DNA from: Burkholderia cenocepacia | GTDB lineage: Bacteria > Pseudomonadota > Gammaproteobacteria > Burkholderiales > Burkholderiaceae | Assembly: GCF_900446215.1 (NCBI RefSeq) | Contig: NZ_UAQZ01000001.1 | Location: forward strand, 1,674,001 to 1,738,000 | DNA: 64,000 nucleotides | Direction: 5' to 3' | Shown here: one piece after another, positions 40,270 to 50,427 of the stretch | How positions within the stretch are numbered: position 1 is the stretch's first letter | Layout of the letters: every line of letters begins with the position of its first letter | Made by a program: the position numbers and the translations under genes | Notes under the pieces: model-generated | Databases searched by the model: none | Told to the model about the DNA's origin: nothing | Seen by the model: the letters and a program-made list of their open reading frames with translations, nothing else

Positions 40270-40347
40270 GATCCGTTGACCGTGCGTCGCGGCGTGGCGA
40301 CGCGAGCCCTTCCGTTCAACCGTTCAACCGATCAAGGAAACGCCCTC

Positions 40348-41028
40348 ATGTCCGTCACCCAAGCCATCGACAGCGGCGAACTCGTGGCCTTCGTCGAGCG
40401 CGCCACGCGCGAATTCGCGCAAGCCGCGCGCGTGCTGAAGGAAACGCGCACGCTCAGCGCCACCAACACGTTCCAGGCATTCCAGCGCGTGCCGGGCACG
40501 GAGCTCGTCGTCGCGCTGTCGGCGCCCAGCCCGTGGGCCGCGTCGCAGGAGATACAGCCGGTCGTCGTGACGCTCGACGGCGACGTGCTGCACGGCGACG
40601 CACGCGCCGGCGGCAACGGCCCGCGCTACGCAGGCGTATTCCGCGAGGCGCCGGAAGTCGACGTGGTGATTCACGTACACGGCCCGTATCTTGGCGCGTG
40701 GGCGAGCGCGCATCGTCCGCTGCCGATCCGTTATGCGCCCGCCGCGCGCTACACGCGGGCGCGTGAAATTCCCGTCTATGTCGATCGCCGCCCCGGCGAG
40801 CCGCGCTTCATCGTCGACACGATCCGGCGCGATCCCGACGTGCCGGCGATCATCGAGGCGAACGGCGGCGCGACGTTCTGGGGCAAGTCGATCCTCGACG
40901 TGTCGAAGTACATCCTGATCCTCGAGGAAGCCGCGTATTTCCAGGCGCTCGCGGAACCGCTCGGCGGCTCGCTCGAATTCGGGCCGGGCGCGCTCGAACA
41001 GCAATGGAAGATGACCGGCCTCGCATGA
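40348..41028 (+). CDS. class II aldolase/adducin family protein
   Basis: 226 residues with the zinc-binding aldolase fold: a VDVVIHVHGPY segment supplies two metal-ligand His residues, and the oxyanion region lies near ATNTFQAF. The family cleaves or epimerises sugar phosphates or acts as a decarboxylase. It sits behind its own sigma-54 promoter and 120 bases before the SfnR-like regulator, so it belongs to the organosulfur regulon by location. The substrate is unknown. Confidence 0.82.
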   Translation: MSVTQAIDSGELVAFVERATREFAQAARVLKETRTLSATNTFQAFQRVPGTELVVALSAPSPWAASQEIQPVVVTLDGDVLHGDARAGGNGPRYAGVFREAPEVDVVIHVHGPYLGAWASAHRPLPIRYAPAARYTRAREIPVYVDRRPGEPRFIVDTIRRDPDVPAIIEANGGATFWGKSILDVSKYILILEEAAYFQALAEPLGGSLEFGPGALEQQWKMTGLA

Positions 41029-41148
41029 CGCCGCGCGGCGGCCGGCGCAATCCGGCCGCCGTCATACCGATAGCTCGATGAATTGGTTCGTGGCCGGCGT
41101 GCGCCTTGCTATCGTCGAACCTTCCCCGTTCAACACGCCGGTCGTGCC

Positions 41149-42266
<1,118 letters not shown>

Positions 42267-42276
<10 letters not shown>

Positions 42277-43055
42277 TCGCGCCAGCGCAGCGCGCGCCGC
42301 GCGATCCGCTCGCATGACGCGCTCATACCGACGGCCAGCGCCGTCACGCCCAGCACGCACACCAGCAGCACGTCGGCGCGCGCGCCGGCTTGCGCGTTCT
42401 GCATCAGACTGCCGACGCCGGCGCCCGTGTTGAACAGCAACTCGCTGCTGGTCGCGGTGATCCACGCGAACGGCACGGCCTGCAGCACGCCCGCGAACAG
42501 GTCGGGCAACGCGCCGGGGATCAGCACGTCGCGCCACAGGCCGATGCGGGTCAGGCGATACGACTGCGCGAGCTCCACATAGCGCGGATCGACGCGGCGC
42601 AGCCCGTCGAAGCTGGCGGTGGTCATCGGATAGAACGCGGCGAGCGCGATGATGAACACCTTCGCGAATTCGCCGGTGCCGGCCCACAGGCTCAGCAGCG
42701 GAATCAGCCCGAGCAGCGGCACGTAGCGCAGCGCCTGGAACGCCGGCTCGCCGAGCTTGCGCGCGAGCGACGAACGCGCCATCGCCGCGCCGAATGCGAG
42801 CCCGAATGCGACACCGAACCCGAGCCCGAGCGTCGTGCGGCGCAGGCTCGCGCCGAGATCGGTCGCGAGTTCGCCGCTGCGCGCGAGTTCGAGCAACGCG
42901 GCGCCGACCTGCTGCAGCGGCACGAACGCATATTGATGGGCCGGATCGCCGGACGACGCGGCTTGCCACGCGGCCAGCAGCAGCGCCGGCACGACGAGGC
43001 CGCGCGCGCGGCGGCGCAGCGGGGCGAACGGGAAAGTACGAGTCACGAAGGTCAT
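42267..43055 (-). CDS. ABC transporter permease, SsuC-like (second permease)
   Basis: 262 residues with about six membrane helices and the cytoplasmic EAA loop (ELAQSYRLTRIGLWRDVLIPGALPDLFAGV) that couples to an ATPase. It belongs to the sulfonate/nitrate/taurine permease type. Last in a four-gene operon with a DszB-like gene, a binding protein and another permease. No ATPase gene is present in the operon. Confidence 0.88.
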
Positions 43056-43077
43056 TCCGAAGCGATTCCGGTCGGGG

Positions 43078-43896
43078 TCAGCGCGCGGGCGTTTGCCAGC
43101 GCAACGCGTAGCGCTGCACGAGTGCGATCGAACGGTCGAGCGCGAAGCCGATCAGTCCGATGACCGCAACGTCGACGAGCACCACGTCGAGCCGCAGCAT
43201 CTGCCGGGCGAGTTCCATCATCTGGCCGATGCCGCTGTCCGCACTGAGCAGCTCGACCGCGACGAGCGCGAGCCATGCACGCGCGAGCGCGATCCGTACG
43301 CCGGTCAGCAGCGGCGGCAGCGCGGCCGGCAGCAGCACGTCGCGCAGCAGCGCGAAGCGGCCGAGCCCGTAGTGGCGCGCCATCTCGACGAGATCGCGCG
43401 GCGCATCGTGCACGCCCGTGTATGCGGCCAGCGCGACCGGGAAGAACACGGCCTTGCCGACCACGACGAGCTTCAACTGCTCGTCGACGCCGATCAGCAG
43501 GATCAGCAGCGGAATCAGCGTGAGCGTCGGGAGTTGCCGCAGCAGGTCGAAGGTCGGCCGCAGGTAGTCGGAGAACAGCCGGCTGCGCGCGAGCAGGACG
43601 CCGAACGCGGCGCCGCCGGTCGCGCCGATCGCGAAACCGAGCGCAAGACGATGCAGCGTGATCGACAGGTTGTCCCGCAGTTCGCCGGTGTCGAGCAGCG
43701 TGCGCAGCGTCGCCGCGAGGCGGCCGGGCGGCACGACGAGCTGCGGCGGGAACCAGCGCTGCGCGCTCGCGAGCCACCACAGCGCGGCGAATGCGACGGG
43801 CGTGATCCACCACAGCGCGTAGTCGCGGAGCCGCGCGACGCTCGGCAGGCGAACCGCCGCGCGCAGGCCGTTCGGCGCGAGGGCGCGCGTCGCCAT
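43078..43896 (-). CDS. ABC transporter permease, SsuC-like (first permease)
   Basis: 272 residues, six predicted helices, EAA loop DLVEMARHYGLGRFALLRDVLLPAALPPLL. The ATG overlaps the stop of the binding-protein gene (ATGA). It differs clearly from the second permease, so the pair may form a heterodimeric channel for one substrate or serve two binding proteins. Confidence 0.9.
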   Translation of the reverse strand: MATRALAPNGLRAAVRLPSVARLRDYALWWITPVAFAALWWLASAQRWFPPQLVVPPGRLAATLRTLLDTGELRDNLSITLHRLALGFAIGATGGAAFGVLLARSRLFSDYLRPTFDLLRQLPTLTLIPLLILLIGVDEQLKLVVVGKAVFFPVALAAYTGVHDAPRDLVEMARHYGLGRFALLRDVLLPAALPPLLTGVRIALARAWLALVAVELLSADSGIGQMMELARQMLRLDVVLVDVAVIGLIGFALDRSIALVQRYALRWQTPAR

Positions 43897-45002
43897 CAGC
43901 GGCTCGCGACGCGCGGCGCGTCGGCGCGCCAGTAGCCGTCGAGGCCGAGCTGCTTGAGCGCGGTCGACACGAAGGTCGGCGCGAGCAGCGCGTTCACGTC
44001 GACCGGCGCGGACGTCAGCCCGGCCTGGCGGCTGTACGCGACGACGTCGCGGTAATGGCCGGTCAGCGCCGGCGTGAAGAGCGGCGTCCATTGCTCCTTC
44101 CACGGCGTCGCTTCGTCCGCGTACTCGCGGCGCACGACGCTTTCCGGCTGGCCGGACGCGCTCAGGATCTTCACGTACGCGTCGCGGTTCTGCGGTTGCG
44201 AGATCCAGTGCGCGGCGCGCACGTAGGCCGTCGCGACGAGCTGCGTGATGTCCGGGTAGCGCCGCACGAAATCGTCGGACGCCCACAGTTCCGCCCGCAT
44301 CTTCCAGTCGTCGGGCGCGCGCTTGGTCGACCAGATGATCTTGCCCACGTTCTTGTCGACGAGCGAATACGCGTCGGACAGCGTGAAGAAGCCGTCGACG
44401 CGGCCGGCCGCGACCGCAGCCGCGCCGGCCTGCGGATCGAGGTTGTAGATCCTGAAGTCGGACAGCTTCAGCCCGTTCTCGGCGAGCAGCTTGCTGAACG
44501 GCACTTCCCACGGCCGGCCGCGATTGAGCGCGATGCGCTTGCCCTTGAGGTCGACGATCGACTTCGCGGTCGAGCCGGCCGGCACGACCAGATACGTATT
44601 GCTGCCGACGCCGCCCGGCACGATCAGGCGCGTGCGCGTGCCCGACGCGTTGACGACGACTGACGGCAGGTCGCCGTAGCCGGCGAAATCGATGCTGCCG
44701 TTCGTGAATGCCTCGTTGACGAGCGTGCCGACCGCGGCGGTCGACACCGGCACCCATTGCAGCGTCACGTGCCGCGCGGCGAGCGCTTTTTCGAGCGACT
44801 TGTCGGCGTCGATCAATGCGGAGGCGCCCGCGTATTGCGTCTTGCCGCCGCTCGAATACGCGACGACGGCGATTCGCACGACCTTGGGTGCGTCTTCCGC
44901 GTGCGCGGCCGGGGCGGTGAGCGACGCGGCGGCCAACGGCAGCGCGGCGAGCAGCGCGCGCAGCGGGCGGCGCAGCGAGGCAAGGCAGAGCGTGTGTTTC
45001 AT
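43896..45002 (-). CDS. ABC transporter substrate-binding protein, SsuA/NMT1-like
   Basis: 368 residues. Signal peptide ends near PAAHAEDAPK (residue ~35). The body follows the aliphatic sulfonate-binding pattern (FTNGSIDFAGYGDLPSVV; SIVDLKGKRIALNRG; VDGFFTLSDAYSL). It should bring an organosulfur ligand to the two permeases. It lies 31 bases after the DszB-like gene, and is co-transcribed from the sigma-54 promoter at 46178-46195. ATG at 45002 starts the signal peptide. Confidence 0.9.
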   Translation of the reverse strand: MKHTLCLASLRRPLRALLAALPLAAASLTAPAAHAEDAPKVVRIAVVAYSSGGKTQYAGASALIDADKSLEKALAARHVTLQWVPVSTAAVGTLVNEAFTNGSIDFAGYGDLPSVVVNASGTRTRLIVPGGVGSNTYLVVPAGSTAKSIVDLKGKRIALNRGRPWEVPFSKLLAENGLKLSDFRIYNLDPQAGAAAVAAGRVDGFFTLSDAYSLVDKNVGKIIWSTKRAPDDWKMRAELWASDDFVRRYPDITQLVATAYVRAAHWISQPQNRDAYVKILSASGQPESVVRREYADEATPWKEQWTPLFTPALTGHYRDVVAYSRQAGLTSAPVDVNALLAPTFVSTALKQLGLDGYWRADAPRVASR

Positions 45003-45033
45003 GATGGTCCCGAACAGTGAACGGTAAAGGGGC

Positions 45034-46110
45034 TCACGCACGTTTTTGCAGCGAGGGCTGCAGCACGTCGGCGAGCGGGCGCGGATCGATCCAGTCGGCG
45101 ACGTCGAAGTCGGCTTCCAGAAAGCCGTGGTCGAGCAGGAAGGTCTTGAACTCGTCGAGCGCGGCGACCGATTCGTCGTCGAGGTTGACGCCGAGGTGCC
45201 GGTGCAACTGGTTGCCGTACGCGGCGCGCACCCAGTCGATCGACGACGCGGTTTCGCCGGCCACGTAGTGCGCGGTTTCGTCGGGATGCGTGCCGGCCCA
45301 TTCGCCGGCGGCGACCACGAGTTTCAGGAAGCCGGCGACGATGTCGGGATGGTTCGCGAGCACGTCCGCGTTGACGGTCAGCGGTCGCGGCGTGCCGTTG
45401 TTGTTGCGGATCGAGCGCTCCGGATGAAAGCCGATGTCGATCACGACGTGCGCGCCGATCAGTTGCGCGATTTCGAGGCCCGTCGAACCCTTCACGTAGA
45501 TCGCGTCGACTTCGCCGCGCAGCAGCGCGCCGGCTTCGGCCGCATACAGCGCGCGGCTCGAAAAGCCGTGCGGCGATGCGAACAGGTTCGCCGCCCGCGC
45601 CGGCCCGACGGCTTGCAGCGTGCGGGCGCGCACGTCGACGCGTTCGACGTCGCCGAGCGTCAGCCCGTCGAGGCTCAGCGCGTTGACGAAGCCGCGCAGC
45701 GCCGATGCGCGAAAGATGTCGATGCGATCGTCGGGGCGGTTCGGAATCGCGATCCGGCGCCCGCGCAACGCCTTCACGGAGCGGATACCCGACTCGGGGC
45801 GCGCGAGAATCAACTGCGACTCGTCGACCCACGACAGCCCGATCACGCGCGTATGCGCGTCGTTCGAGCGCGCCCACATCGCGGGGATGCTGCCGCCCTG
45901 GCGAAACGATTGCGCGAGCGTGTGATCGCTGATCGACGACACGTCGTGCCGCGTGGCGCCGCGCGGCGAACGGATCGCGACACCGTCGGCCGACGTCTCG
46001 CCGTTGAGCCAGCCGAGATGCACGGCGATGCCGAGCGGCGTCGGCACCGGCGATCGGGCGTACCAGAACGTCTGCTGCTTGTCCGATGACGAATCGGGCC
46101 TGTCTGTCAT
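45034..46110 (-). CDS. DszB-like protein lacking the catalytic Cys and His
   Basis: 358 residues with the periplasmic-binding fold of DszB (2'-hydroxybiphenyl-2-sulfinate desulfinase). No signal peptide. In DszB the active residues are Cys27, His60 and Arg70. Here the Cys position is Ser20 (WYARSPVPTPLG), the His position is Ile60, and only the Arg (Arg70 in SFRQGGSIPA) remains. Two paralogues in the divergent operon keep all three. So it is probably a binding or regulatory protein rather than a desulfinase. Homology of fold is well supported, function is inference. First gene of the operon with the ABC importer. Confidence 0.8.
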   Translation of the reverse strand: MTDRPDSSSDKQQTFWYARSPVPTPLGIAVHLGWLNGETSADGVAIRSPRGATRHDVSSISDHTLAQSFRQGGSIPAMWARSNDAHTRVIGLSWVDESQLILARPESGIRSVKALRGRRIAIPNRPDDRIDIFRASALRGFVNALSLDGLTLGDVERVDVRARTLQAVGPARAANLFASPHGFSSRALYAAEAGALLRGEVDAIYVKGSTGLEIAQLIGAHVVIDIGFHPERSIRNNNGTPRPLTVNADVLANHPDIVAGFLKLVVAAGEWAGTHPDETAHYVAGETASSIDWVRAAYGNQLHRHLGVNLDDESVAALDEFKTFLLDHGFLEADFDVADWIDPRPLADVLQPSLQKRA

Positions 46111-46177
46111 GTGTGAGATTCCCCTGTCTGGGTAAGCGTGGTCGAGGCGCGGTGTCGCCCGCGCGGGCCGTTCCACG

Positions 46178-46195
46178 TTGCAAGTTCCGGGCCAG
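46178..46195 (-). promoter_or_regulatory. sigma-54 promoter for DszB-like/ABC importer operon
   Basis: Read on the minus strand: C-TGGCCCG-GAAC-TTGCAA, with GG and GC ten bases apart and one mismatch to TGGCACG-N4-TTGCA. It lies 68 bases before the DszB-like ATG. Confidence 0.75.
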
Positions 46196-46268
46196 TGAAC
46201 GGAAGCGGCCGTATGACCGGCGGCGCGGGCCTGGCGGGCGATGCGCGGCACGGCGGCCGGCGAGCGGG

Positions 46269-46286
46269 CTGTTGCGTGAGCAACAG
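46269..46286. promoter_or_regulatory. palindromic activator site between divergent sulfur operons
   Basis: CTGTTGC-GTGA-GCAACAG, a perfect 7-bp dyad, about 84 bases from the leftward sigma-54 promoter. It matches the site at 40150-40165. Confidence 0.65.
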
Positions 46287-46298
46287 TCGCGTCGGGCG

Positions 46299-46316
46299 CT
46301 GTTGCGCGCGCAGCAC
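46299..46316. promoter_or_regulatory. second, imperfect copy of the activator site
   Basis: CTGTTGC-GCGC-GCAGCAC, 5 of 7 positions of the right arm kept, centred 30 bases (three helical turns) from the perfect copy. Tandem sites are usual for sigma-54 activators. The rest of the 46111-46550 gap is GC-rich with no recognised gene. Confidence 0.45.
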
Positions 46317-46464
46317 CGGTGCGGCGGATGCAGCAGCGGCGCGTGTGCGTGTCGCGACGGGTTCGGCGGCAATCGGCGCACGTGATTCGATCGCCGCCTA
46401 CGCCCGGCCCGCAAGGCGCGGCGCGCGTTCATCGGCGGCCCCGCGCGCGGCGCGGCGAGCCCGT

Positions 46465-46480
46465 TGGCACACCGCGTGCT
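46465..46480 (+). promoter_or_regulatory. sigma-54 promoter for monooxygenase/desulfinase/TonB operon
   Basis: TGGCACA-CCGC-GTGCT: GG and GC are ten bases apart; two mismatches to the consensus. It lies 71 bases before the monooxygenase ATG. Confidence 0.6.
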
Positions 46481-46550
46481 TTACAGCGCTGCATACGCGC
46501 GGCACGCCGGTGCCGCACGCAATCCGAACGGGCCGACAAGGAGAATCCCG

Positions 46551-47723
46551 ATGGCTGTTGAATTTCTGTGGCGCCTGCCGATGCACGGCGACGGCCGGCG
46601 CGCACACGATCTGCATACGCGCGGCGAATGGAATCGCCAGCGCGCGTCGCGTGTCGCGCCGAAAGTCGACGACGACGCGTTCGGCTACATCGACTATCTG
46701 TCGCAGGTCGCGCGTGCGGCCGACATCGCCGGTTTCCACGGCGCGCTGATTCCGATCTTCCGTTTCACCGAGGAGCCGTGGGTCGTGGCGGCCGCGCTGG
46801 CGCGCGAGACGCGCCGGCTGCGCCTGCTGATCGCGCTGCAACCGCATTTCGTGCATCCGGTCTATGCGGCGCAAATGGCCGCGAGCCTGCAGCGAATCAG
46901 CCGCGGCCGCGTCGAGTGGAACGTCGTCACGGGTGGCGGCGGCCCTGACCAGCGCGCGTACGGCGATTTCATCGATCACGACAGCCGCTATGCGCGTACC
47001 GACGAATTCCTCGACGTCGTGAAGGGCGTCGCGGCCGGCGCGCCGTTCACGTTCGACGGCCGCTTCTATCGCGTCGAGGCGGGCGGGCTGCTGCCGCCGC
47101 TGAGCGGCCAGAAGCCGCCGCGGATCTATCTGGCCGGCGCGAGCGACGCGGCGCTCGCGGTCGCCGCGAAGCACGGCGACGTGCACCTGAGCTGGGGCGA
47201 GCCGCTCGCGAAACAGAAGGAAGTGATCGATGCGGCCCGTCGCGCGCTCGACCGGCAGAACGCCGAGCGCGACCTGCGCTTCGGCATGCGCATCGACATC
47301 CTGGCGCGCGAGACCGAGGAGCAGGCGTGGGCCGAGCTGCGGCAGATGTTCGCGACGGTGGGCGACACGACGCGCAACGGATTCGGCGGGCGCGGCGAAG
47401 CGTCGGAGTCGGTCGGCGCGAAACGCCAGTTCGCCTTGCACCAGGGCAACACGCAGCACTTCGACGACCTGATCGTCGGCCCGAACCTGTGGGCCGGGAT
47501 GTCGCAGATTCGCGGCGGCCCCGGCTGCGTGATCGTCGGCAGCCACGAGCAGGTGGCCGAACGGCTCGCGGAATACGTCGAGATCGGCGTATCGACGTTC
47601 ATCCTCGCGAGCAACCCGCATCTCGAAGAGGCATACCGCGTGGGCGAGGAAGTGTTGCCGCTCGTCGACGGCGCGCTGAACGCGCGCGGCACGCAGGCAG
47701 CGCTGCGCGTGGCCGGCGCCTGA
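46551..47723 (+). CDS. SsuD-like FMNH2-dependent (LLM class) sulfonate monooxygenase
   Basis: 390 residues, closely following SsuD: FLWRLPMHGDGR at the start, LIPIFRFTEEPWVVAAAL, WNVVTGGGGPDQRAYGDFIDHDSRYART, and the C-terminal PHLEEAYRVGEEVLPLV. These enzymes use reduced FMN and oxygen to split C-S bonds, releasing sulfite. The needed flavin reductase (SsuE type) is not in the window. A GGAGAA site lies before the ATG. First gene of a seven-gene run that ends in an MFS gene. Confidence 0.88.
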   Translation: MAVEFLWRLPMHGDGRRAHDLHTRGEWNRQRASRVAPKVDDDAFGYIDYLSQVARAADIAGFHGALIPIFRFTEEPWVVAAALARETRRLRLLIALQPHFVHPVYAAQMAASLQRISRGRVEWNVVTGGGGPDQRAYGDFIDHDSRYARTDEFLDVVKGVAAGAPFTFDGRFYRVEAGGLLPPLSGQKPPRIYLAGASDAALAVAAKHGDVHLSWGEPLAKQKEVIDAARRALDRQNAERDLRFGMRIDILARETEEQAWAELRQMFATVGDTTRNGFGGRGEASESVGAKRQFALHQGNTQHFDDLIVGPNLWAGMSQIRGGPGCVIVGSHEQVAERLAEYVEIGVSTFILASNPHLEEAYRVGEEVLPLVDGALNARGTQAALRVAGA

Positions 47724-47773
47724 GCGCGGCGACCCGCCGCGACGCATCCACGACAACGACAAGGATACTCACC

Positions 47774-48820
47774 ATGACGACACTCGCTGCGCAGGCCACG
47801 GCTTGCGACGCACTCTGGTACACGCGCTGCCCGGTGCCGACCGCGCTCGGCATCGCCGTGCATCGCGGCTGGTTCGACGAGGAGTTCGGGCCGGACGGCA
47901 TCGCGCTGCATTCGCTGCAGGAGACGGCCGACGCCGACAAGCGCGAATCGCACTTCGATCACAGCCTGCCGCACTCGTTTCGGCAGGGCGGCAACATTCC
48001 CGCGCTGTGGGCGCGGGCACGCGGCGCCGATACACGCGTGATCGGCCTGTCGTGGACCAACGAATTCCAGGCGATTGTCACGCTGCCCGAGCGCGGCATT
48101 CGCACCGCGCGCGACCTGCGCGGGCGGCGGCTCGGCTTGCCGCGCCATCCGATCAGCATCGACTTCTGGCGCGCGGCCGCGCTGAAGGGTTTCCTGAGCG
48201 CGCTCGAACTGGAAGGGCTCGGCCACGGCGACGCCGAATGGGTCGATCTGCCCGATACACACGAGCGCCGCACCGGGCCTGCGTCGTTCACGCGCGGGCC
48301 GCACGAATACGGACTCGAAATCGCGGCGCTCGTGCGCGGTGACGTCGACGCGGTGTTCGTGAAGGGCGTGGCCGGGCTGGAAACCGTGCATCTGATCGAC
48401 GCGCAGGTCGTCATCGATCTCGGCGCCCATCCCGATCCGCTGGTGCGGATCGGCAACGGCACGCCCCGCACGCTGACCGTCGATCGCGCGCTGATCGACG
48501 CGCGCCCCGATCTCGTGAGCCGCTTCCTGTCGGTCGTGGTCGGCGCGGGCGACTGGGCCGCGCGCCATCCGGCGGAGACGGTCGCCTATATCGGCCGCGA
48601 AACGCGCGCATCCGACGAGTGGGTGCGCTACGCGTATGGCGCGGACGTGCACCGCCATCTCGAGACCGGGCTCGCGCCGACGTCGATCGACGGGCTGGTC
48701 GCGTTCAAGGATTTTCTCGTCGAGTGGGGCTTTCTCGAACACGATTTCGACGCGCGCGCGTGGATCGATCCGGCGCCGTTCACGCAGATCGACCGGCACC
48801 GCCATGCGTGGGTCGCGTAG
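47774..48820 (+). CDS. DszB-like desulfinase family protein, catalytic residues kept (copy 1)
   Basis: 348 residues, no signal peptide. The catalytic motif YTRCPVPTALG gives Cys19, with His60 and Arg70 (ESHFDHSLPHSFRQGG) at the same 10-residue spacing as DszB His60/Arg70. DszB cleaves an aryl sulfinate to sulfite. The remaining body (VDAVFVKGVAGLETVHL; HPDPLVRIGNGTPRTLTV) is shared with two paralogues in this region. It likely acts in the cytoplasm on a sulfinate made by the monooxygenase. Substrate unknown. Confidence 0.82.
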   Translation: MTTLAAQATACDALWYTRCPVPTALGIAVHRGWFDEEFGPDGIALHSLQETADADKRESHFDHSLPHSFRQGGNIPALWARARGADTRVIGLSWTNEFQAIVTLPERGIRTARDLRGRRLGLPRHPISIDFWRAAALKGFLSALELEGLGHGDAEWVDLPDTHERRTGPASFTRGPHEYGLEIAALVRGDVDAVFVKGVAGLETVHLIDAQVVIDLGAHPDPLVRIGNGTPRTLTVDRALIDARPDLVSRFLSVVVGAGDWAARHPAETVAYIGRETRASDEWVRYAYGADVHRHLETGLAPTSIDGLVAFKDFLVEWGFLEHDFDARAWIDPAPFTQIDRHRHAWVA

Positions 48821-48853
48821 CGCGCCGCGGCGCGTCATTGCAAGGAGTCGAAC

Positions 48854-49669
48854 ATGACAGGGCTGACGATCGAATACGGCGTGCCGCCCGCACGCCGGCA
48901 TGCGGCGCGTGCCGCGCCGCGCACGGTGAGCGTGACGGCGGCGACCCGGGCGCGACCGCTGTCGGTCGTGCCGTCCGCGCAGGCGGGCACGCGACCGGCG
49001 CAGGCGAACGGATGGCGCGGCGCGGCCGCGATCGCGCTGGCTGTCGCGGCACTGCATGCGGGCGTTGCGCTGCTGGCCGCGCGCGTGCCTGCCGCACCGC
49101 CCGCGCAGCCGCCCCGGCCGTTGCCGATGACGGTCGAATTGACGCGGCCGCCCGAACCGCTGCCGCAGGCCGCGCATCCGCCGCCGCCGGTCGTGCCGCC
49201 GAAACCGCCGAAGCAGGCGCCAATCCCGCTGAAGCCGCGCGCGGCCGTCGCGCATCCGGCGCCGGCTGCCACGCCGCAGGCGACGCGCGAAGCCGCACCC
49301 GCGCCGGCAACGCCGGCAACCCCGGCCGTCGCCGCGCCCGCCGCCCCGGTTCAGGCACCTGCGCCCGCACCCGCCGCGCCGGTGCGCGAAACCGCGCCGA
49401 TCGGCGACGCGGCGTACCTGCGCAACCCGGCGCCCGACTATCCGGCGTTCGCGCAGGACCAGGGCTGGGAAGGGCGCGTCGTGCTGCGCGTGCACGTGCT
49501 CGCGAACGGCACGCCGGATTCGGTCGAGGTCCGCACGAGCAGCGGCCGCCGCATGCTCGACAGCGCGGCGGTGGCCGCCGTGAAGCGCTGGACCTTCGTG
49601 CCCGCGAAGCGCGGCGACGAAGCGGTCGACGGCTGGGTCAACGTGCCGATCGATTTCAAGCTGGGCTGA
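48854..49669 (+). CDS. tonB: TonB energy-transducing protein
   Basis: 271 residues. An N-terminal cytoplasmic stretch, one membrane helix (GAAAIALAVAALHAGVALLA, ~56-75), a Pro-rich spacer (~78-180, with PPKPPKQ and APAPA runs) and the TonB C-terminal domain (NPAPDYPAFAQDQGWEGRVVLRVHVLANGTPDSVEV). It links the inner membrane proton motive force to outer membrane receptors. It sits between a desulfinase-like gene and exbB, so it probably serves the receptor encoded at 53349. Confidence 0.92.
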   Translation: MTGLTIEYGVPPARRHAARAAPRTVSVTAATRARPLSVVPSAQAGTRPAQANGWRGAAAIALAVAALHAGVALLAARVPAAPPAQPPRPLPMTVELTRPPEPLPQAAHPPPPVVPPKPPKQAPIPLKPRAAVAHPAPAATPQATREAAPAPATPATPAVAAPAAPVQAPAPAPAAPVRETAPIGDAAYLRNPAPDYPAFAQDQGWEGRVVLRVHVLANGTPDSVEVRTSSGRRMLDSAAVAAVKRWTFVPAKRGDEAVDGWVNVPIDFKLG

Positions 49670-49710
49670 CCCGCCGGGCCGCCCGCCACATTTTTCAAGG
49701 AACTCACATC

Positions 49711-50427
49711 ATGAACGGTATTCCGACCACCTTCATCGTCCAGGGCGCGCTCTGGCTGCTCGTCGTCTTCTCCGTCGTCACGTGGACGCTGATCGTCGTG
49801 AAGGCGATCCAGAGCCTGCGTTCGAGCGCGCGCAACCGGCGCTACGTCAGCGCATTCTGGGCCGCGAACAGCTTCCACGACGCGGCCGCGCTCGACGGCG
49901 CGAACAGCCCGGTGGGCCAGCTCGCCGCGACGGGCTTCGACGCGCTGCGGCGCGCCGACGAGAGCAGCGCGCACGATCTCGAACACAGCTGGAGCCGTCA
50001 CGACCTGCTCGAACGCCATCTGCGCCAGCAGATCCACAACGCGCGCCGGCGCGAGGAAGCGGGGCTCGCGGTGCTCGCGTCGATCGGCAGCACCGCGCCG
50101 TTCGTCGGGCTGTTCGGTACGGTGTTCGGCATCATCCATGCGCTGACCGCGATCACGCACAGTGCGTCGGCGAGCATCGACGTCGTGGCCGGTCCGATCG
50201 GCGAAGCGCTCGTCGCGACCGGGATCGGCATCGCGGTCGCGGTGCCGGCCGTGCTCGCGTACAACTTCTTCGTGCGCCGCGTGAAGGCTGCGTCGGCCGA
50301 TCTCGACGCGTTCGCGACCGACTTCGTCACGCTCGCGCAGAAGGCCGGCTTCCGCGTGCCGGCCGCCGCGCCCGCGGCCGCCCCGGCGCGCCGTTCCGAC
50401 GACACCCGCCAGGAGGCGTTCGCATAA
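49711..50427 (+). CDS. exbB: ExbB/TolQ/MotA-type proton channel protein
   Basis: 238 residues with three membrane helices (~8-30, ~118-140, ~155-180) and the conserved GSTAPFVGLFGTVFGIIHAL segment. With ExbD it forms the proton channel that powers TonB. An AAGGAA site lies before the ATG. The stop overlaps the start of exbD (TAATG). Confidence 0.93.
   Translation: MNGIPTTFIVQGALWLLVVFSVVTWTLIVVKAIQSLRSSARNRRYVSAFWAANSFHDAAALDGANSPVGQLAATGFDALRRADESSAHDLEHSWSRHDLLERHLRQQIHNARRREEAGLAVLASIGSTAPFVGLFGTVFGIIHALTAITHSASASIDVVAGPIGEALVATGIGIAVAVPAVLAYNFFVRRVKAASADLDAFATDFVTLAQKAGFRVPAAAPAAAPARRSDDTRQEAFA

Noticed and set aside
45034..46110. Ordinary ABC substrate-binding protein
   Set aside because: No signal peptide, and closer to the DszB-like paralogues nearby than to SsuA-type proteins; the loss of catalytic residues is noted instead.
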